In this document: positions 29,013 through 37,720 of the stretch, one piece after another
How positions within the stretch are numbered: position 1 is the stretch's first letter
How the letters are laid out: every line of letters starts with the position of its first letter
Assembly (NCBI RefSeq): GCF_001613245.1
Contig: NZ_BDBZ01000041.1
Coordinates: 1 to 64,000 of the forward strand
Length of the DNA stretch: 64,000 bases
DNA from: Nocardia speluncae NBRC 108251
GTDB taxonomy: Bacteria; Actinomycetota; Actinomycetes; Mycobacteriales; Mycobacteriaceae
Reading direction: 5' to 3'
Notes under the pieces: model-generated
Database searches by the model: none
Seen by the model: only the letters and a program-made list of their open reading frames with translations
Told to the model about the DNA's origin: nothing
Position numbers and translations under genes: made by a program

Positions 29013-29414
29013 ATGGCCGAAGAACTGGCCCCGGCCGGCATTCCGGTGGGTGTATCGCGAACGGATTCCACAGCAGGCGCAGCACGAAGCGTCGCTGCTG
29101 ACAACGGCTGGGCCGATCGCGATCGGAATGAACGAGAATCAACGCCCCGGCTCAGCCTTATCGTGACCGGTTTCGACGAGATGTTCGACTCCATCGAGGA
29201 ACAGTGGCAAGAACGCGCATTATGCGCGGAAACCGATCCAGAAGCGTTCTTCCCGGAGAAGGGCGGATCCACACGCGAGGCCAAACGCATCTGCTTGGGA
29301 TGCGAAGTTCGCGACGAATGCCTGGAATACGCGCTCGCACACGATGAACGATTCGGAATCTGGGGCGGCCTGTCGGAGCGGGAGCGCCGGCGCCTCAAGC
29401 GCGGTATCGGCTGA
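29013..29414 (+). CDS. whiB2: WhiB-family iron-sulfur regulator, WhiB2/WhmD type
   Basis: A 133-residue 4Fe-4S transcription factor that works with the primary sigma factor and is needed for septation. The four cluster cysteines are the one in 'ERALCAETDPEAFFPEKGGS' and those in 'RICLGCEVRDECLEYALAHD'. 'GIWGGLSERERRRLKRG' is the beta-turn and the basic DNA-contact tail. ATG 29013 has a strong GAGGAGGCGGAG site. M. tuberculosis WhiB2 is 89 residues, so this form carries about 45 extra N-terminal residues. An internal ATG at 'MFDSIEEQWQERALC' could give the short form. Confidence 0.92.
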   Translation: MAEELAPAGIPVGVSRTDSTAGAARSVAADNGWADRDRNERESTPRLSLIVTGFDEMFDSIEEQWQERALCAETDPEAFFPEKGGSTREAKRICLGCEVRDECLEYALAHDERFGIWGGLSERERRRLKRGIG

Positions 29415-29498
29415 CGACACCGCTCGCGTCGGTGCGCCCCGGAGCAGGTAGCCGGGGCGGGCCGTCGCGGTCGGCGATCGATGACTAACGTTCGAGTC

Positions 29499-29978
29499 AT
29501 GGCACGTTCCCGCAATCGCAGACCCCCGACCGCCCGGTCGGTGAGCCGCCGCGGTCGCGGCGTGCGCGGGCCCATGCTTCCCCCCACGGTGCCGGCCTGG
29601 CGCACCCGCGGCCAGAAATTCGATCGCCTCGTGCTCGAAGCGTTCGCACCACTGGACACCCGCTGGCACGACCGCCTCACCAAACTGGATATCGCTGTCG
29701 ATGATGTCCCGAAAATCCGTCCGCTACACCCGGATTCGGTCACCTGGCCGGACGAGGTGGTCGCCGACGGCCCGGTCCCGTTATCGCGGCTCATCCCGGC
29801 CGGGGTGGACCGGCACGGCACCCCCATCCGCGCACGCGTCGTACTGTTCCGCAAACCCCTCGAATTACGCGCGGGCGACCCGGAGGATCTGGTGGACCTG
29901 CTGCGCGAAGTACTGGTCCAGCAGATCGCCACCTACCTCGGCGTCGACCCGGACGTCATCGACCCCGAACCGGAATAG
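29499..29978 (+). CDS. Metallopeptidase-fold (PF06262-like) protein without the zinc motif
   Basis: A 159-residue conserved actinobacterial protein equivalent to Rv3259. It begins 'MARSRNRR' (ATG 29499; ATG 29481 is an alternative) with a basic leader, then 'PIRARVVLFRKPLELRAGDP'. The C-terminal helix reads 'VLVQQIATYLGVDPDVIDP'. In ordinary zincin-like relatives this place reads V-H-E-I-A-H-H-F-G; here the two His and the Glu are replaced by Gln, Gln and Thr-Tyr, so no zinc site remains. It is therefore probably not a protease. It lies between whiB2 and DUF3499, a conserved order. Confidence 0.7.
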   Translation: MARSRNRRPPTARSVSRRGRGVRGPMLPPTVPAWRTRGQKFDRLVLEAFAPLDTRWHDRLTKLDIAVDDVPKIRPLHPDSVTWPDEVVADGPVPLSRLIPAGVDRHGTPIRARVVLFRKPLELRAGDPEDLVDLLREVLVQQIATYLGVDPDVIDPEPE

Positions 29979-30058
29979 TTGGCATGCGCCGCCGAAATCA
30001 CAGCGTGTCTGCCCCACCTGTGCCCATGTTGGGGGTTACTCTCATCGACGTGATCTCC

Positions 30059-30433
30059 ATGCGTCGCTGCTGCCGACCCGGCTGCAAGAATCCGGCCGTC
30101 GCGACGCTGACCTATGTTTACTCGGATTCCACCGCGGTGGTGGGTCCGCTGGCGACGGTAGCCGAACCCCATTCCTGGGACCTGTGCGGAACACATGCCT
30201 CCCGGATCACCGCCCCCAAAGGCTGGGATATGGTCCGGCACGAAGGCGGTTTCGCCACCAGTCCCGACGACGACGACCTCACGGCACTGGCCGAGGCCGT
30301 CCGCGAAGCCGGGCTACGCCGTCGCCCGCCCGAACCGGAGCAGCGCGGCTACCGCGAGCACACGCCTCCCCCACGCCCCACCCGCACGGGACGCCGCGGA
30401 CATCTCCGGGTCCTCCCCGACCCACCGAGCTGA
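30059..30433 (+). CDS. DUF3499 protein
   Basis: A 124-residue protein of the DUF3499 family (Rv3258c-like), restricted to actinobacteria. The N-terminus 'MRRCCRPGCKNPAVATLTYVY' is followed by 'SWDLCGTHASRITAPKGW'. The C-C-x3-C and later C-x2-H suggest a small zinc-binding fold. The C-terminal third is Arg/Pro rich. I start it at ATG 30059; GTG 30050 is also possible. No function is established; it is always found near whiB2 and the mannose genes. Confidence 0.8.
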   Translation: MRRCCRPGCKNPAVATLTYVYSDSTAVVGPLATVAEPHSWDLCGTHASRITAPKGWDMVRHEGGFATSPDDDDLTALAEAVREAGLRRRPPEPEQRGYREHTPPPRPTRTGRRGHLRVLPDPPS

Positions 30434-30903
30434 TTTCCGGCGCGCCGGACTCGTGTCGCACCTCGGCCACCGGCCTGGCTGCGCCCGTTCACCCCGCGGA
30501 TCCACATCGATGTCCCCCACGATCGCACCGAATTACCGAGGATCCGTTCGGCGGACCCATGAATCAACATACATACCCAGCGGCGGCGCCGTGTTCGACA
30601 GCACGCCTGCGGAATTCGCCCGTCACGGCACCCGGCGCAACCGGCGGCGGCGCTGACCAGCAGCAACGCCCGGCTGTCGAGAACTGCAAGCGGCTCGATG
30701 CGACCGGCGGCCGCGCCGAGTACTGCGAAGCCCCGGGCACGCGGCACCTTCGGGAACGGATCCACCGTTCCCGCTGAGAGACTGCTCAGCTCGGGCCGGC
30801 CCGCAGGCCGCTGGACAGGGCCAGCCCTCGGGCCGGGAGCCGGCCGGGCCGGAGGCACTGCCATGAATACGGCGCCGAAGAGCCACCTACTAGGGTGGTC
30901 ACC
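30434..30903. other. Intergenic stretch before phosphomannomutase gene
   Basis: 470 bases. Several short open frames exist on both strands, but all are Arg/Ser/Pro/Gly rich with no ribosome site or recognisable family, so I call none. It probably holds the promoter for the manB-manA group near its right end. Confidence 0.45.
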
Positions 30904-32280
30904 ATGACAGTCGCCCGCCCTGCCGAGTCCGTGAACGCGGTGATCAAGGCCTACGACATCCGCGGCGTCGTCGGGGAACAACTCGATGCCGATTTCGTCC
31001 GGGATACCGGTTCCGCGTTCGCTCGGCTCATGCGGGCCGAAGGCGCACGGCGCATCGTGATCGGTCACGATATGCGCGCCTCGTCACCGGAGCTGGTGGA
31101 TGCGTTCGCCGCGGGCGTGGTGGCCCAGGGGCTGGACGTGGTGCGGATCGGCCTGGCGTCCACCGACCAGCTGTATTTCGCCTCCGGCACACTCGACTGC
31201 CCGGGCGCCATGTTCACCGCCAGCCACAACCCGGCCCGCTACAACGGGATCAAACTGTGCCGGGCGCGGGCGCTGCCGGTCGGTCAGGACACCGGTCTCG
31301 CCACCATCGCCGAGGAACTCGTCACCGGCGTGCCGGGCTACGACGGCGCACCGGGAACCACGACGGAAACCGACCTGCTCGGTGATTATGCGGTGTTCCT
31401 GCGCGATCTGGTGGAGCTCGACGGTATCCGGCCGCTGACCGTCGCGGTGGACGCCGGTAACGGGATGGGCGGACATACCGTTCCCGCCGTACTCGGGGCC
31501 CTGTCGCAGGTGACGATCGTGCCGCTGTACTTCGAGCTGGACGGATCGTTCCCCAACCACGAGGCCAACCCGCTGGACCCGGCGAACCTGGTGGACCTGC
31601 AGAAACTGGTCCGAGACTCGGGGGCCGACATCGGGCTGGCATTCGACGGTGACGCCGACCGCTGTTTTGTCGTCGACGAGCAGGGTGATCCGGTATCGCC
31701 CTCCGCGATCACTGCGCTGGTAGCCGAGCGCGAGCTCGCCGAGGAGCCCGGTGCCACGATCATCCATAATCTGATCACCTCGCGGTCGGTACCGGAGTTG
31801 GTGACCGAACTGGGCGGCACCCCGGTGCGGTCGCGGGTCGGGCATTCGTTCATCAAACAGCTCATGGCGGATACCGGGGCGGTTTTCGGCGGAGAGCATT
31901 CCGCGCACTACTACTTCCGCGATTTCTGGGGAGCCGATTCCGGCATGCTGGCCGCATTGCATGTGCTGTCCGCCCTCGGTGAGGATAAACGGCCTGTTTC
32001 GGAACTGATGGCCGCCTATACCGGGTATGCCGCCTCGGGGGAGATCAATTCGACCGTCGCCGACGCGGCCGGGCGCACCGGTGCGGTGCTCGACGCTTTC
32101 GCCGGCCGAGCGGTGGCGGTGGACCGCCTCGACGGTGTGACGGTGCAACTTCCCGATGACGCCTGGTTCAACCTGCGCGCCTCCAATACCGAACCGCTAC
32201 TGCGGCTCAACGTCGAAGCGCGCTGTCCGGAGGAAGTAGACGCACTCGTGACCGAGATTCTGCGCATCGTCCGCGCCTGA
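30904..32280 (+). CDS. manB: Phosphomannomutase/phosphoglucomutase
   Basis: A 458-residue alpha-D-phosphohexomutase. The phosphoserine loop is 'TASHNP', the metal loop 'DGDADRC', the sugar loop 'GEHSAHYYFRDF', and the phosphate loop near the end 'RASNTEPLLRLN'. It interconverts mannose-6- and mannose-1-phosphate, feeding GDP-mannose for mannosylated lipids, glycans and proteins. ATG 30904 is used; a GTG three codons upstream (30895) is possible. The two genes after it are the SIS protein and ManA, and the pyrophosphorylase is 11 kb downstream, so most of the GDP-mannose route is in this window. Confidence 0.95.
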   Translation: MTVARPAESVNAVIKAYDIRGVVGEQLDADFVRDTGSAFARLMRAEGARRIVIGHDMRASSPELVDAFAAGVVAQGLDVVRIGLASTDQLYFASGTLDCPGAMFTASHNPARYNGIKLCRARALPVGQDTGLATIAEELVTGVPGYDGAPGTTTETDLLGDYAVFLRDLVELDGIRPLTVAVDAGNGMGGHTVPAVLGALSQVTIVPLYFELDGSFPNHEANPLDPANLVDLQKLVRDSGADIGLAFDGDADRCFVVDEQGDPVSPSAITALVAERELAEEPGATIIHNLITSRSVPELVTELGGTPVRSRVGHSFIKQLMADTGAVFGGEHSAHYYFRDFWGADSGMLAALHVLSALGEDKRPVSELMAAYTGYAASGEINSTVADAAGRTGAVLDAFAGRAVAVDRLDGVTVQLPDDAWFNLRASNTEPLLRLNVEARCPEEVDALVTEILRIVRA

Positions 32281-32397
32281 CTGGAATAGTGGAAATACAC
32301 ACCGTGGATTCGCCCGTTCCAGGCCCGGTATCCACGATCCGGGCGGTGGCGGCGGCCGAGACCGAAAACAGCGCGATGAGGGGAGGTGCCACGCCCG

Positions 32398-33597
32398 ATG
32401 ATCGCTGACACCCCGGTACTCGATCTGGACGATGCCGCAATGCTCGAGGCCGCCGATACCGGCGGCGCCCTCCGTTCTGCCGCATCCGGTGGCGCCCAGG
32501 TACGGGCCACCGCCGCGGCCGTGGGCGAGAATGCGCTCGCGGGGCTGGCAGGTCTGCGGCCACGCAGTCTGCTGCTGGTCTCCGGCGCCGGCCGGGCCGG
32601 CCGCGCGGCGGGCCTGCTGGTGGCCGCACTCGGCGACCGTGCCGGATTGCCGCTGGTTCCGGTCAATACCGTGCCCTCCTGGGCCGGTCCCCTGGACGTC
32701 GTACTGGTCAGCGGTGACGACGCCGGGGATCCCCGGCTGATCGATGCCGTGGACCGGGCGGTACGCCGGGGCGCCGAAGTCGTCGTGGCGGCACCGAACG
32801 AGGGGCCGCTGCGGGCTGCGGCGGCCGGCCGTGCCGCCGTGCTGGAACCGCGGGTCCCGGTGCTCGACGCCAACCGGCTCCTGCGCTACCTCTCGACCGG
32901 CATCGCGGTTCTGCGGATGATCGCTCCCGCCCGGTCGGCCGGTGACCTGCCCGACCTCACCGATCTCGCCGATGTACTCGATACCGAGGCGTTGCGCGAC
33001 GGGCCCCAGCACGAGGTGTTCCACAATCCCGCCAAGAACCTCGCCGCCCGCACTCAGCAGCGCGGCCTGATCCTGGCCGGAGACAGCCCCGCAACCACCG
33101 AACTCGCGATCCATGCCGCGGAGGTCCTGCTGCAGTCCGCGGGCCGCACTGCCACCGCCGTGGACCTGTCCGTCGCCGTGGCCGCGCTCCCCCAACTGGT
33201 GGATGCGACCACCGCCGCCGCGCCGGATTACGATCCGCTGTTCCACGACGAGCAGCTCGACGGCCCGCCGCCTGTCGAGAAGAAGCGGATCTTCCTGTGC
33301 AGCGCCGATACCGATACTCCGGCCGCGCGGCGCAAACTCGCGCTGTTCGGGGGTGCCGGCGGCGGAACGGTCGACGCCGACCTGATCACAGCCGATATCG
33401 AGACGGTCCCGGCGGACCCGTCTCGCGCCGAATCGGGCGAACCGGCCCCGGAACCGCCCACGCATGCCGGCGCGGAGCTGGAACGCCTCGCGGTACTGGC
33501 ACTGCGCTGGGAAATGACAGCCGCCTACCTGCGGCTCATCGGCGGCCGGGCGGTCTCGGCCGGTGATCCGGACAGGTACGACGGGGGACCCTACTAG
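32398..33597 (+). CDS. SIS-like sugar-phosphate isomerase-type protein (Rv3256c family)
   Basis: A 399-residue protein with two half-domains of the sugar isomerase (SIS) kind. 'RPRSLLLVSGAGRAGRAAG' is the first phosphosugar-binding loop and 'RGLILAGDSPATTELAIHAA' the second. It resembles bifunctional phosphoglucose/phosphomannose isomerases, but I see no clear catalytic Glu/His set, so its activity is uncertain. ATG 32398 has GGGGAGG about eleven bases upstream; the GTG at 32386 is inside the ribosome site. Its stop shares one base with the manA start (TAGTG), so the two are tightly coupled. Confidence 0.75.
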   Translation: MIADTPVLDLDDAAMLEAADTGGALRSAASGGAQVRATAAAVGENALAGLAGLRPRSLLLVSGAGRAGRAAGLLVAALGDRAGLPLVPVNTVPSWAGPLDVVLVSGDDAGDPRLIDAVDRAVRRGAEVVVAAPNEGPLRAAAAGRAAVLEPRVPVLDANRLLRYLSTGIAVLRMIAPARSAGDLPDLTDLADVLDTEALRDGPQHEVFHNPAKNLAARTQQRGLILAGDSPATTELAIHAAEVLLQSAGRTATAVDLSVAVAALPQLVDATTAAAPDYDPLFHDEQLDGPPPVEKKRIFLCSADTDTPAARRKLALFGGAGGGTVDADLITADIETVPADPSRAESGEPAPEPPTHAGAELERLAVLALRWEMTAAYLRLIGGRAVSAGDPDRYDGGPY

Positions 33598-34805
33598 TGC
33601 ACGAACTCGTTGGTGCGTTGCGTTTGTACGCCTGGGGTTCACGCACCGCGCTCGCCGAACTCTGCGGCCGTCCTGTCCCTTCCGCACATCCGGAAGCCGA
33701 ACTGTGGTTCGGTGCCCACCCCGCCGACCCCGCCTATATCCGTACCGAACGCGGTAAACGCTCGCTACTCGAAGTGGTCTCGGCCGAACCCGGCCGGGAA
33801 CTCGGTGCCGCCGCGACCCGTTTCGACGGCCGGCTGCCGTTCCTGCTCAAGATCCTGGCCGCCGAGGAACCGCTGTCGCTACAGGCACATCCGAGCGCGC
33901 AGCAGGCGGCGGCCGGATTCGCCCGGGAGAACCGCACCGGGGTGCCGCTGGATTCGCCCATGCGCAACTACCGCGATGACAGCCACAAGCCCGAACTCGT
34001 CGTCGCACTGGAACGTTTCGAGGCCTTGGCCGGTTTCCGGGATCCGATGCGCACGGTGGAACTGTTCCGCGCCCTGGACGTACCCGAACTCGGGCAATAC
34101 GCCGATCTGCTCGCCGCGCAACCCGATTCCGACGGCCTGCGAACCCTGTTCACCAGCTGGATAACGCTGCCGAACGCGGTGCTGGACACGCTCCTGCCCG
34201 CCGTCCTGGACGGCTGCGTGCGCTATCTGACCAACGCGAGACGCGAATTCGCGCCGGTGGCCCGGACGACCCTCGAACTCGCCGAAAGCTATCCGGGTGA
34301 CGCGGGTGTGCTGGCCTCGCTGTTGCTGAACCGGATCACCTTGCTACCCGGGCAGGGCTTGTTCCTCGCCGCCGGCAATATGCATGCCTACCTGCGCGGC
34401 GTCGCGGTCGAGATCATGGCGAACTCGGACAATGTGCTGCGCGGTGGACTCACCCCGAAACACGTCGATGTGCCGGAACTGCTGAAAGTCCTGGATTTCG
34501 AACCTATCGACCTGCCTCTGGTACTACCGGAACCCGCCGGTGACGGTTCGGTGCGCTACCGCACCCCCGCCCCCGAATTCGCCTTGCGCCGCTTCGATAT
34601 CACCGAGGGCTCGGCGCTGATTCCGCTCACCGACGCCGGCCCCGGCATAGTCTTGTGCACCGCCGGTTCCGCCCATCTGCTCGACGGTATCTCCGAGGTC
34701 CGGCTCGACCGTGGTACCGCGGCGTGGATCTCGGCCGCCGACACCGATATCCGCGCCCGAGCGGCCGGCGGTCCGGCCACCCTTTTCTGCGCCTGCGTGG
34801 GATGA
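33597..34805 (+). CDS. manA: Mannose-6-phosphate isomerase, class I
   Basis: A 402-residue zinc-dependent cupin isomerase that converts fructose-6-phosphate to mannose-6-phosphate. Metal-binding pieces are 'LSLQAHPSAQQA' and 'SHKPELVVALERF', with the third ligand in 'LFLAAGNMHAYLRGVAVEIM'. 'NSDNVLRGGLTPKHVD' is the family signature. The GTG start overlaps the preceding TAG by one base. With manB and the SIS protein it forms the mannose operon. Confidence 0.95.
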   Translation: MHELVGALRLYAWGSRTALAELCGRPVPSAHPEAELWFGAHPADPAYIRTERGKRSLLEVVSAEPGRELGAAATRFDGRLPFLLKILAAEEPLSLQAHPSAQQAAAGFARENRTGVPLDSPMRNYRDDSHKPELVVALERFEALAGFRDPMRTVELFRALDVPELGQYADLLAAQPDSDGLRTLFTSWITLPNAVLDTLLPAVLDGCVRYLTNARREFAPVARTTLELAESYPGDAGVLASLLLNRITLLPGQGLFLAAGNMHAYLRGVAVEIMANSDNVLRGGLTPKHVDVPELLKVLDFEPIDLPLVLPEPAGDGSVRYRTPAPEFALRRFDITEGSALIPLTDAGPGIVLCTAGSAHLLDGISEVRLDRGTAAWISAADTDIRARAAGGPATLFCACVG

Positions 34806-35028
34806 GACGCTGGGCTCCGATCCCAGGGTCATCGACCTACACCTCCACCGAAATCGGTCGGCGATGCCGCGCGCTCGTGCCCATACCGGCCGGCCCGGAC
34901 TTCCCGGGAATGCTCACCGCCCCGACACCGAGTCCAGCGAGACCCTTATAGGGTTGTGGCCGCGTCGGAAATACGACGCCTGAGGGCCTCGACCCCGCAG
35001 CGCCGCAAATGAATACAGAGGGTGGCAG

Positions 35029-35955
35029 ATGTCGGCTGGTGGAAGTAAGAAGGCGATTCTCGCCGCGTTGACGGCGAATGCCGGGATCGCTGTGGCGAAG
35101 TTCGTGGGTGCGGGGATCACCGGATCGGCGTCGATGCTGGCCGAGGGGGTGCACTCTGTAGCCGATACCGCTAATCAGGGGCTGCTTCTCTTCGGGCAGA
35201 ACCGGGCTCAGCAGGAAGCCGACGAGCTGCATCCATTCGGGTACGGGCGCAGCCGTTACTTCTATTCGTTCGTGGTGGCCCTGGTCCTGTTCACGCTGGG
35301 CTCGGTGTACGCCCTGTACGAGGGTGTTCACAAGATCCAGCATCCCGAGGAGCTCAGCTCACCCATGGTGGCCGTGGTGATCCTGGTGGTCGCCATCGGG
35401 CTGGAGATCTACAGCTTCACGACCGCCGTCCGGGAATCCAAACCGCTCAAAGGGCGGGCGAGCTGGTGGCATTTCATCCGCAATTCGCGCAGCCCGGAAC
35501 TGCCGGTGGTGCTGCTGGAGGATACGGGTGCGCTGATCGGCCTGGTGCTGGCGCTGGGCGGTGTCGGGCTGACCATGCTGACGGGCGATCCGGTCTGGGA
35601 CGGAATCGGGACCCTGTGCATCGGCGCGCTGCTCGGCATCATCGCGATCATCCTTATCATCGAGATGCACAGCCTGCTGATCGGTGAGGGTGCGACGGCG
35701 GCCGAGGATCGCGCGATCCGCGACAGCATCGCCGACAGTACGACGATCGATCGGCTCATCCATATGAAGACCCAGTACATCGGCCCGGAAGAGTTGCTGG
35801 TGGCGGCCAAGGTGGCAGTGGCGCCCGGACTGGATATCGCGCAGATCGCGGCCGGTATCGACGAGGCCGAGAGCCGGATCCGGGCCGCGGTCCCGACGGC
35901 GCGGATCATCTACCTGGAGCCCGATCTGTATCGGGAACCCGCCGGTAAGGCCTAG
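35029..35955 (+). CDS. Cation diffusion facilitator (CDF) transporter, ZnT9-like
   Basis: A 308-residue membrane exporter with about six membrane segments. The metal site in the second helix is 'EGVHSVADTANQ' (H-x3-D). In the fifth helix the usual H-x3-D is replaced by 'LLEDTGALIG', as in the ZnT9/SLC30A9-like branch, so zinc selectivity or coupling may differ. A cytosolic C-terminal domain follows ('AVAPGLDIAQIAAGIDEAES'). ATG 35029 has GAGGGTGG four bases upstream. It overlaps the convergent FAD oxidoreductase gene by four bases. The 220 bases between manA and this gene show no gene. Confidence 0.88.
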   Translation: MSAGGSKKAILAALTANAGIAVAKFVGAGITGSASMLAEGVHSVADTANQGLLLFGQNRAQQEADELHPFGYGRSRYFYSFVVALVLFTLGSVYALYEGVHKIQHPEELSSPMVAVVILVVAIGLEIYSFTTAVRESKPLKGRASWWHFIRNSRSPELPVVLLEDTGALIGLVLALGGVGLTMLTGDPVWDGIGTLCIGALLGIIAIILIIEMHSLLIGEGATAAEDRAIRDSIADSTTIDRLIHMKTQYIGPEELLVAAKVAVAPGLDIAQIAAGIDEAESRIRAAVPTARIIYLEPDLYREPAGKA

Positions 35956-37424
35956 CTACCAGAAGCGGTTTCCGCGTTCGCACCGGCCAGCTCGAGCGGG
36001 TCGGTGCGAATACCGAAAACGGTGCGCAACGCATGCGCGGCGGCGTGGGTACCGGCCATTCCGTGCACCCCGCCGCCCGGTGGTGTGGCCGACGAGCAGA
36101 GGTAGACACCGGGCAGGCCGGTGGTGTGCGGATTCCAGCGGGGTACCGGACGGAACACTGTCTGCATGAGAGTCATCGCCCCGGCACCGATATCACCGCC
36201 CACATAGTTGGCGTTGTATGCGGGTAGTTCGGCGGCCGTGTAGACATGTTTCGCCAGGATCAGGTCCCGGAAACCGGGGGCGAACCGTTCGACCTGGCCG
36301 ATGATCTGTTCGCTGATATCACGATCCGATCCGTTCGGGACGTGGGCATACGCATACAGGGTGTGCTGCCCCGCCGGGGCCCGGCCGGGATCCACGACAC
36401 CGGGCTGGATGACCAGCGTGTACGGCCGGTCGGTGTGCATCCCCGCAGCGACCGCGTGTTCGGCGGCCATGGCCTCGGCCCGGCTGCCCACCAGATGCAG
36501 AGTGCCCGCTTCGGTACAGTCCGGCGCCTGCCACGGCACCGGACCGGACAGGGCGAAATCGACCTTGCAGGAGCCCGGGCCGTAGCGCACATTGCCGAGC
36601 AGCCGGCGGTACCCGGCGGGCAGCCGGTCACCGCCGATTCGCAGGAGTTCGGCCGGCGAGGTATCGCACAGGACTGCCCGGGCCGAACCGAATTCCGCCA
36701 GCGAATCCACCCGATGGCCGGTGATCACCCGGCCGCCGCGGCGGCGTAGTTCCGCAGCGAGCGCGTCCACGATCGCCTGGCTGCCGCCGCGCGGCACGGG
36801 CCAGCCACCGGCATGTGCGAGGGTCGCCAGGAGCAGCCCGGCGCCGACGGCCGGTAGTGCCCGCGGCGGCCGGACCGCATGCGCGGCGACCCCGGTGAAC
36901 AGTGCCGGAGCGATCTCTCCGGCGAATCGGGTATTCCAGAACGGCGACCCCTGTTCGAACATCCGCAGACCGAACCGGACCGCCGCCGGAGACAGCGGCA
37001 CCCGCCGCATATTCGACATCGCGGTATCAACCACAGCCGGCCAGTCCTCGACCAACGGCCCGAACAGGCCCCGCCAGGCTTTCCCATCGCGGCCCAGCTC
37101 GTCCACTGTGCGATCCAGATCCCGCCATGCCACCCCGGCGGCCCCGGAATCGAGCGGATGCGCATACGAGGCGGCCGGGGTGAGCAGTTCCACCCCGTGC
37201 GCGGCCAGGTCGAAGGCCCGGAAGAACGGCGACGCATACGCCATGGGGTGCGCGCCGGCGCAGATATCGTGCCGGAAGCCGGGCAGGGTGACCTCGGCGG
37301 TCCGGCAACCACCCCCGACGGTCTCCCCCGCCTCGTGCACCTCGACGTCGAGCCCGGCGCCGGCCAGGATCACCGCCGCCGCAAGCCCGTTGGGTCCGGA
37401 CCCCACTACGACGACATCAGCCAT
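35952..37424 (-). CDS. FAD-dependent oxidoreductase, CrtI/phytoene-desaturase superfamily
   Basis: A 490-residue flavoprotein equivalent to Rv3254. The dinucleotide-binding loop is 'VVVVGSGPNGLAAAVILAGAG', continuing with the acidic ribose-binding Glu in 'VEVHEAGETVGGG'. The C-terminal FAD motif is 'GLPGVYLCSSATPPGGGVHG'. The family contains carotenoid desaturases and PYROXD2-like proteins; no carotenoid genes are nearby, so the substrate is unknown. It is convergent with the CDF gene. The 296 bases between this gene and the P450 gene hold nothing I recognise. Confidence 0.85.
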   Translation of the reverse strand: MADVVVVGSGPNGLAAAVILAGAGLDVEVHEAGETVGGGCRTAEVTLPGFRHDICAGAHPMAYASPFFRAFDLAAHGVELLTPAASYAHPLDSGAAGVAWRDLDRTVDELGRDGKAWRGLFGPLVEDWPAVVDTAMSNMRRVPLSPAAVRFGLRMFEQGSPFWNTRFAGEIAPALFTGVAAHAVRPPRALPAVGAGLLLATLAHAGGWPVPRGGSQAIVDALAAELRRRGGRVITGHRVDSLAEFGSARAVLCDTSPAELLRIGGDRLPAGYRRLLGNVRYGPGSCKVDFALSGPVPWQAPDCTEAGTLHLVGSRAEAMAAEHAVAAGMHTDRPYTLVIQPGVVDPGRAPAGQHTLYAYAHVPNGSDRDISEQIIGQVERFAPGFRDLILAKHVYTAAELPAYNANYVGGDIGAGAMTLMQTVFRPVPRWNPHTTGLPGVYLCSSATPPGGGVHGMAGTHAAAHALRTVFGIRTDPLELAGANAETASGS

Positions 37425-37720
37425 GACCCGAGTCTATGTTCACCGGCCGCCGACGCGGGCGCCCATGTGATGTCTCGCCGAATCGGTCCACCGAGCGCGT
37501 CGGATTCGGTCTGCGATCGGCGACCGTGAACAGCCGGGTCCGATCGTCCGGTCGGCTGCGGCGCCGGCCGGCAGAGTGGTGGTGGTTGTCTGAGCCGGCG
37601 TGGTGGTGCCCGGCGGAGCGGCGACCTCCGTTGCGGGTCCGGAGCTCGAGGGGCCTGGCCGAACTCGCCGCGATGCCCGTGGTCGGCGTACGCGGTGTCA
37701 TGTCCGGCGGACCGCCCGGT

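Noticed and set aside
30623..30886. Short reverse ORF before the phosphomannomutase gene
   Set aside because: Composition is low complexity (Arg/Ser/Gly/Pro), with no ribosome site and no family resemblance.
34986..35020. A third copy of the gene-end inverted-repeat element before the CDF gene
   Set aside because: Only a short loose similarity (CCCCGCAGCGCCGCAAATGAATACAG) is seen, without the paired arms, and it precedes a start codon and not a stop.
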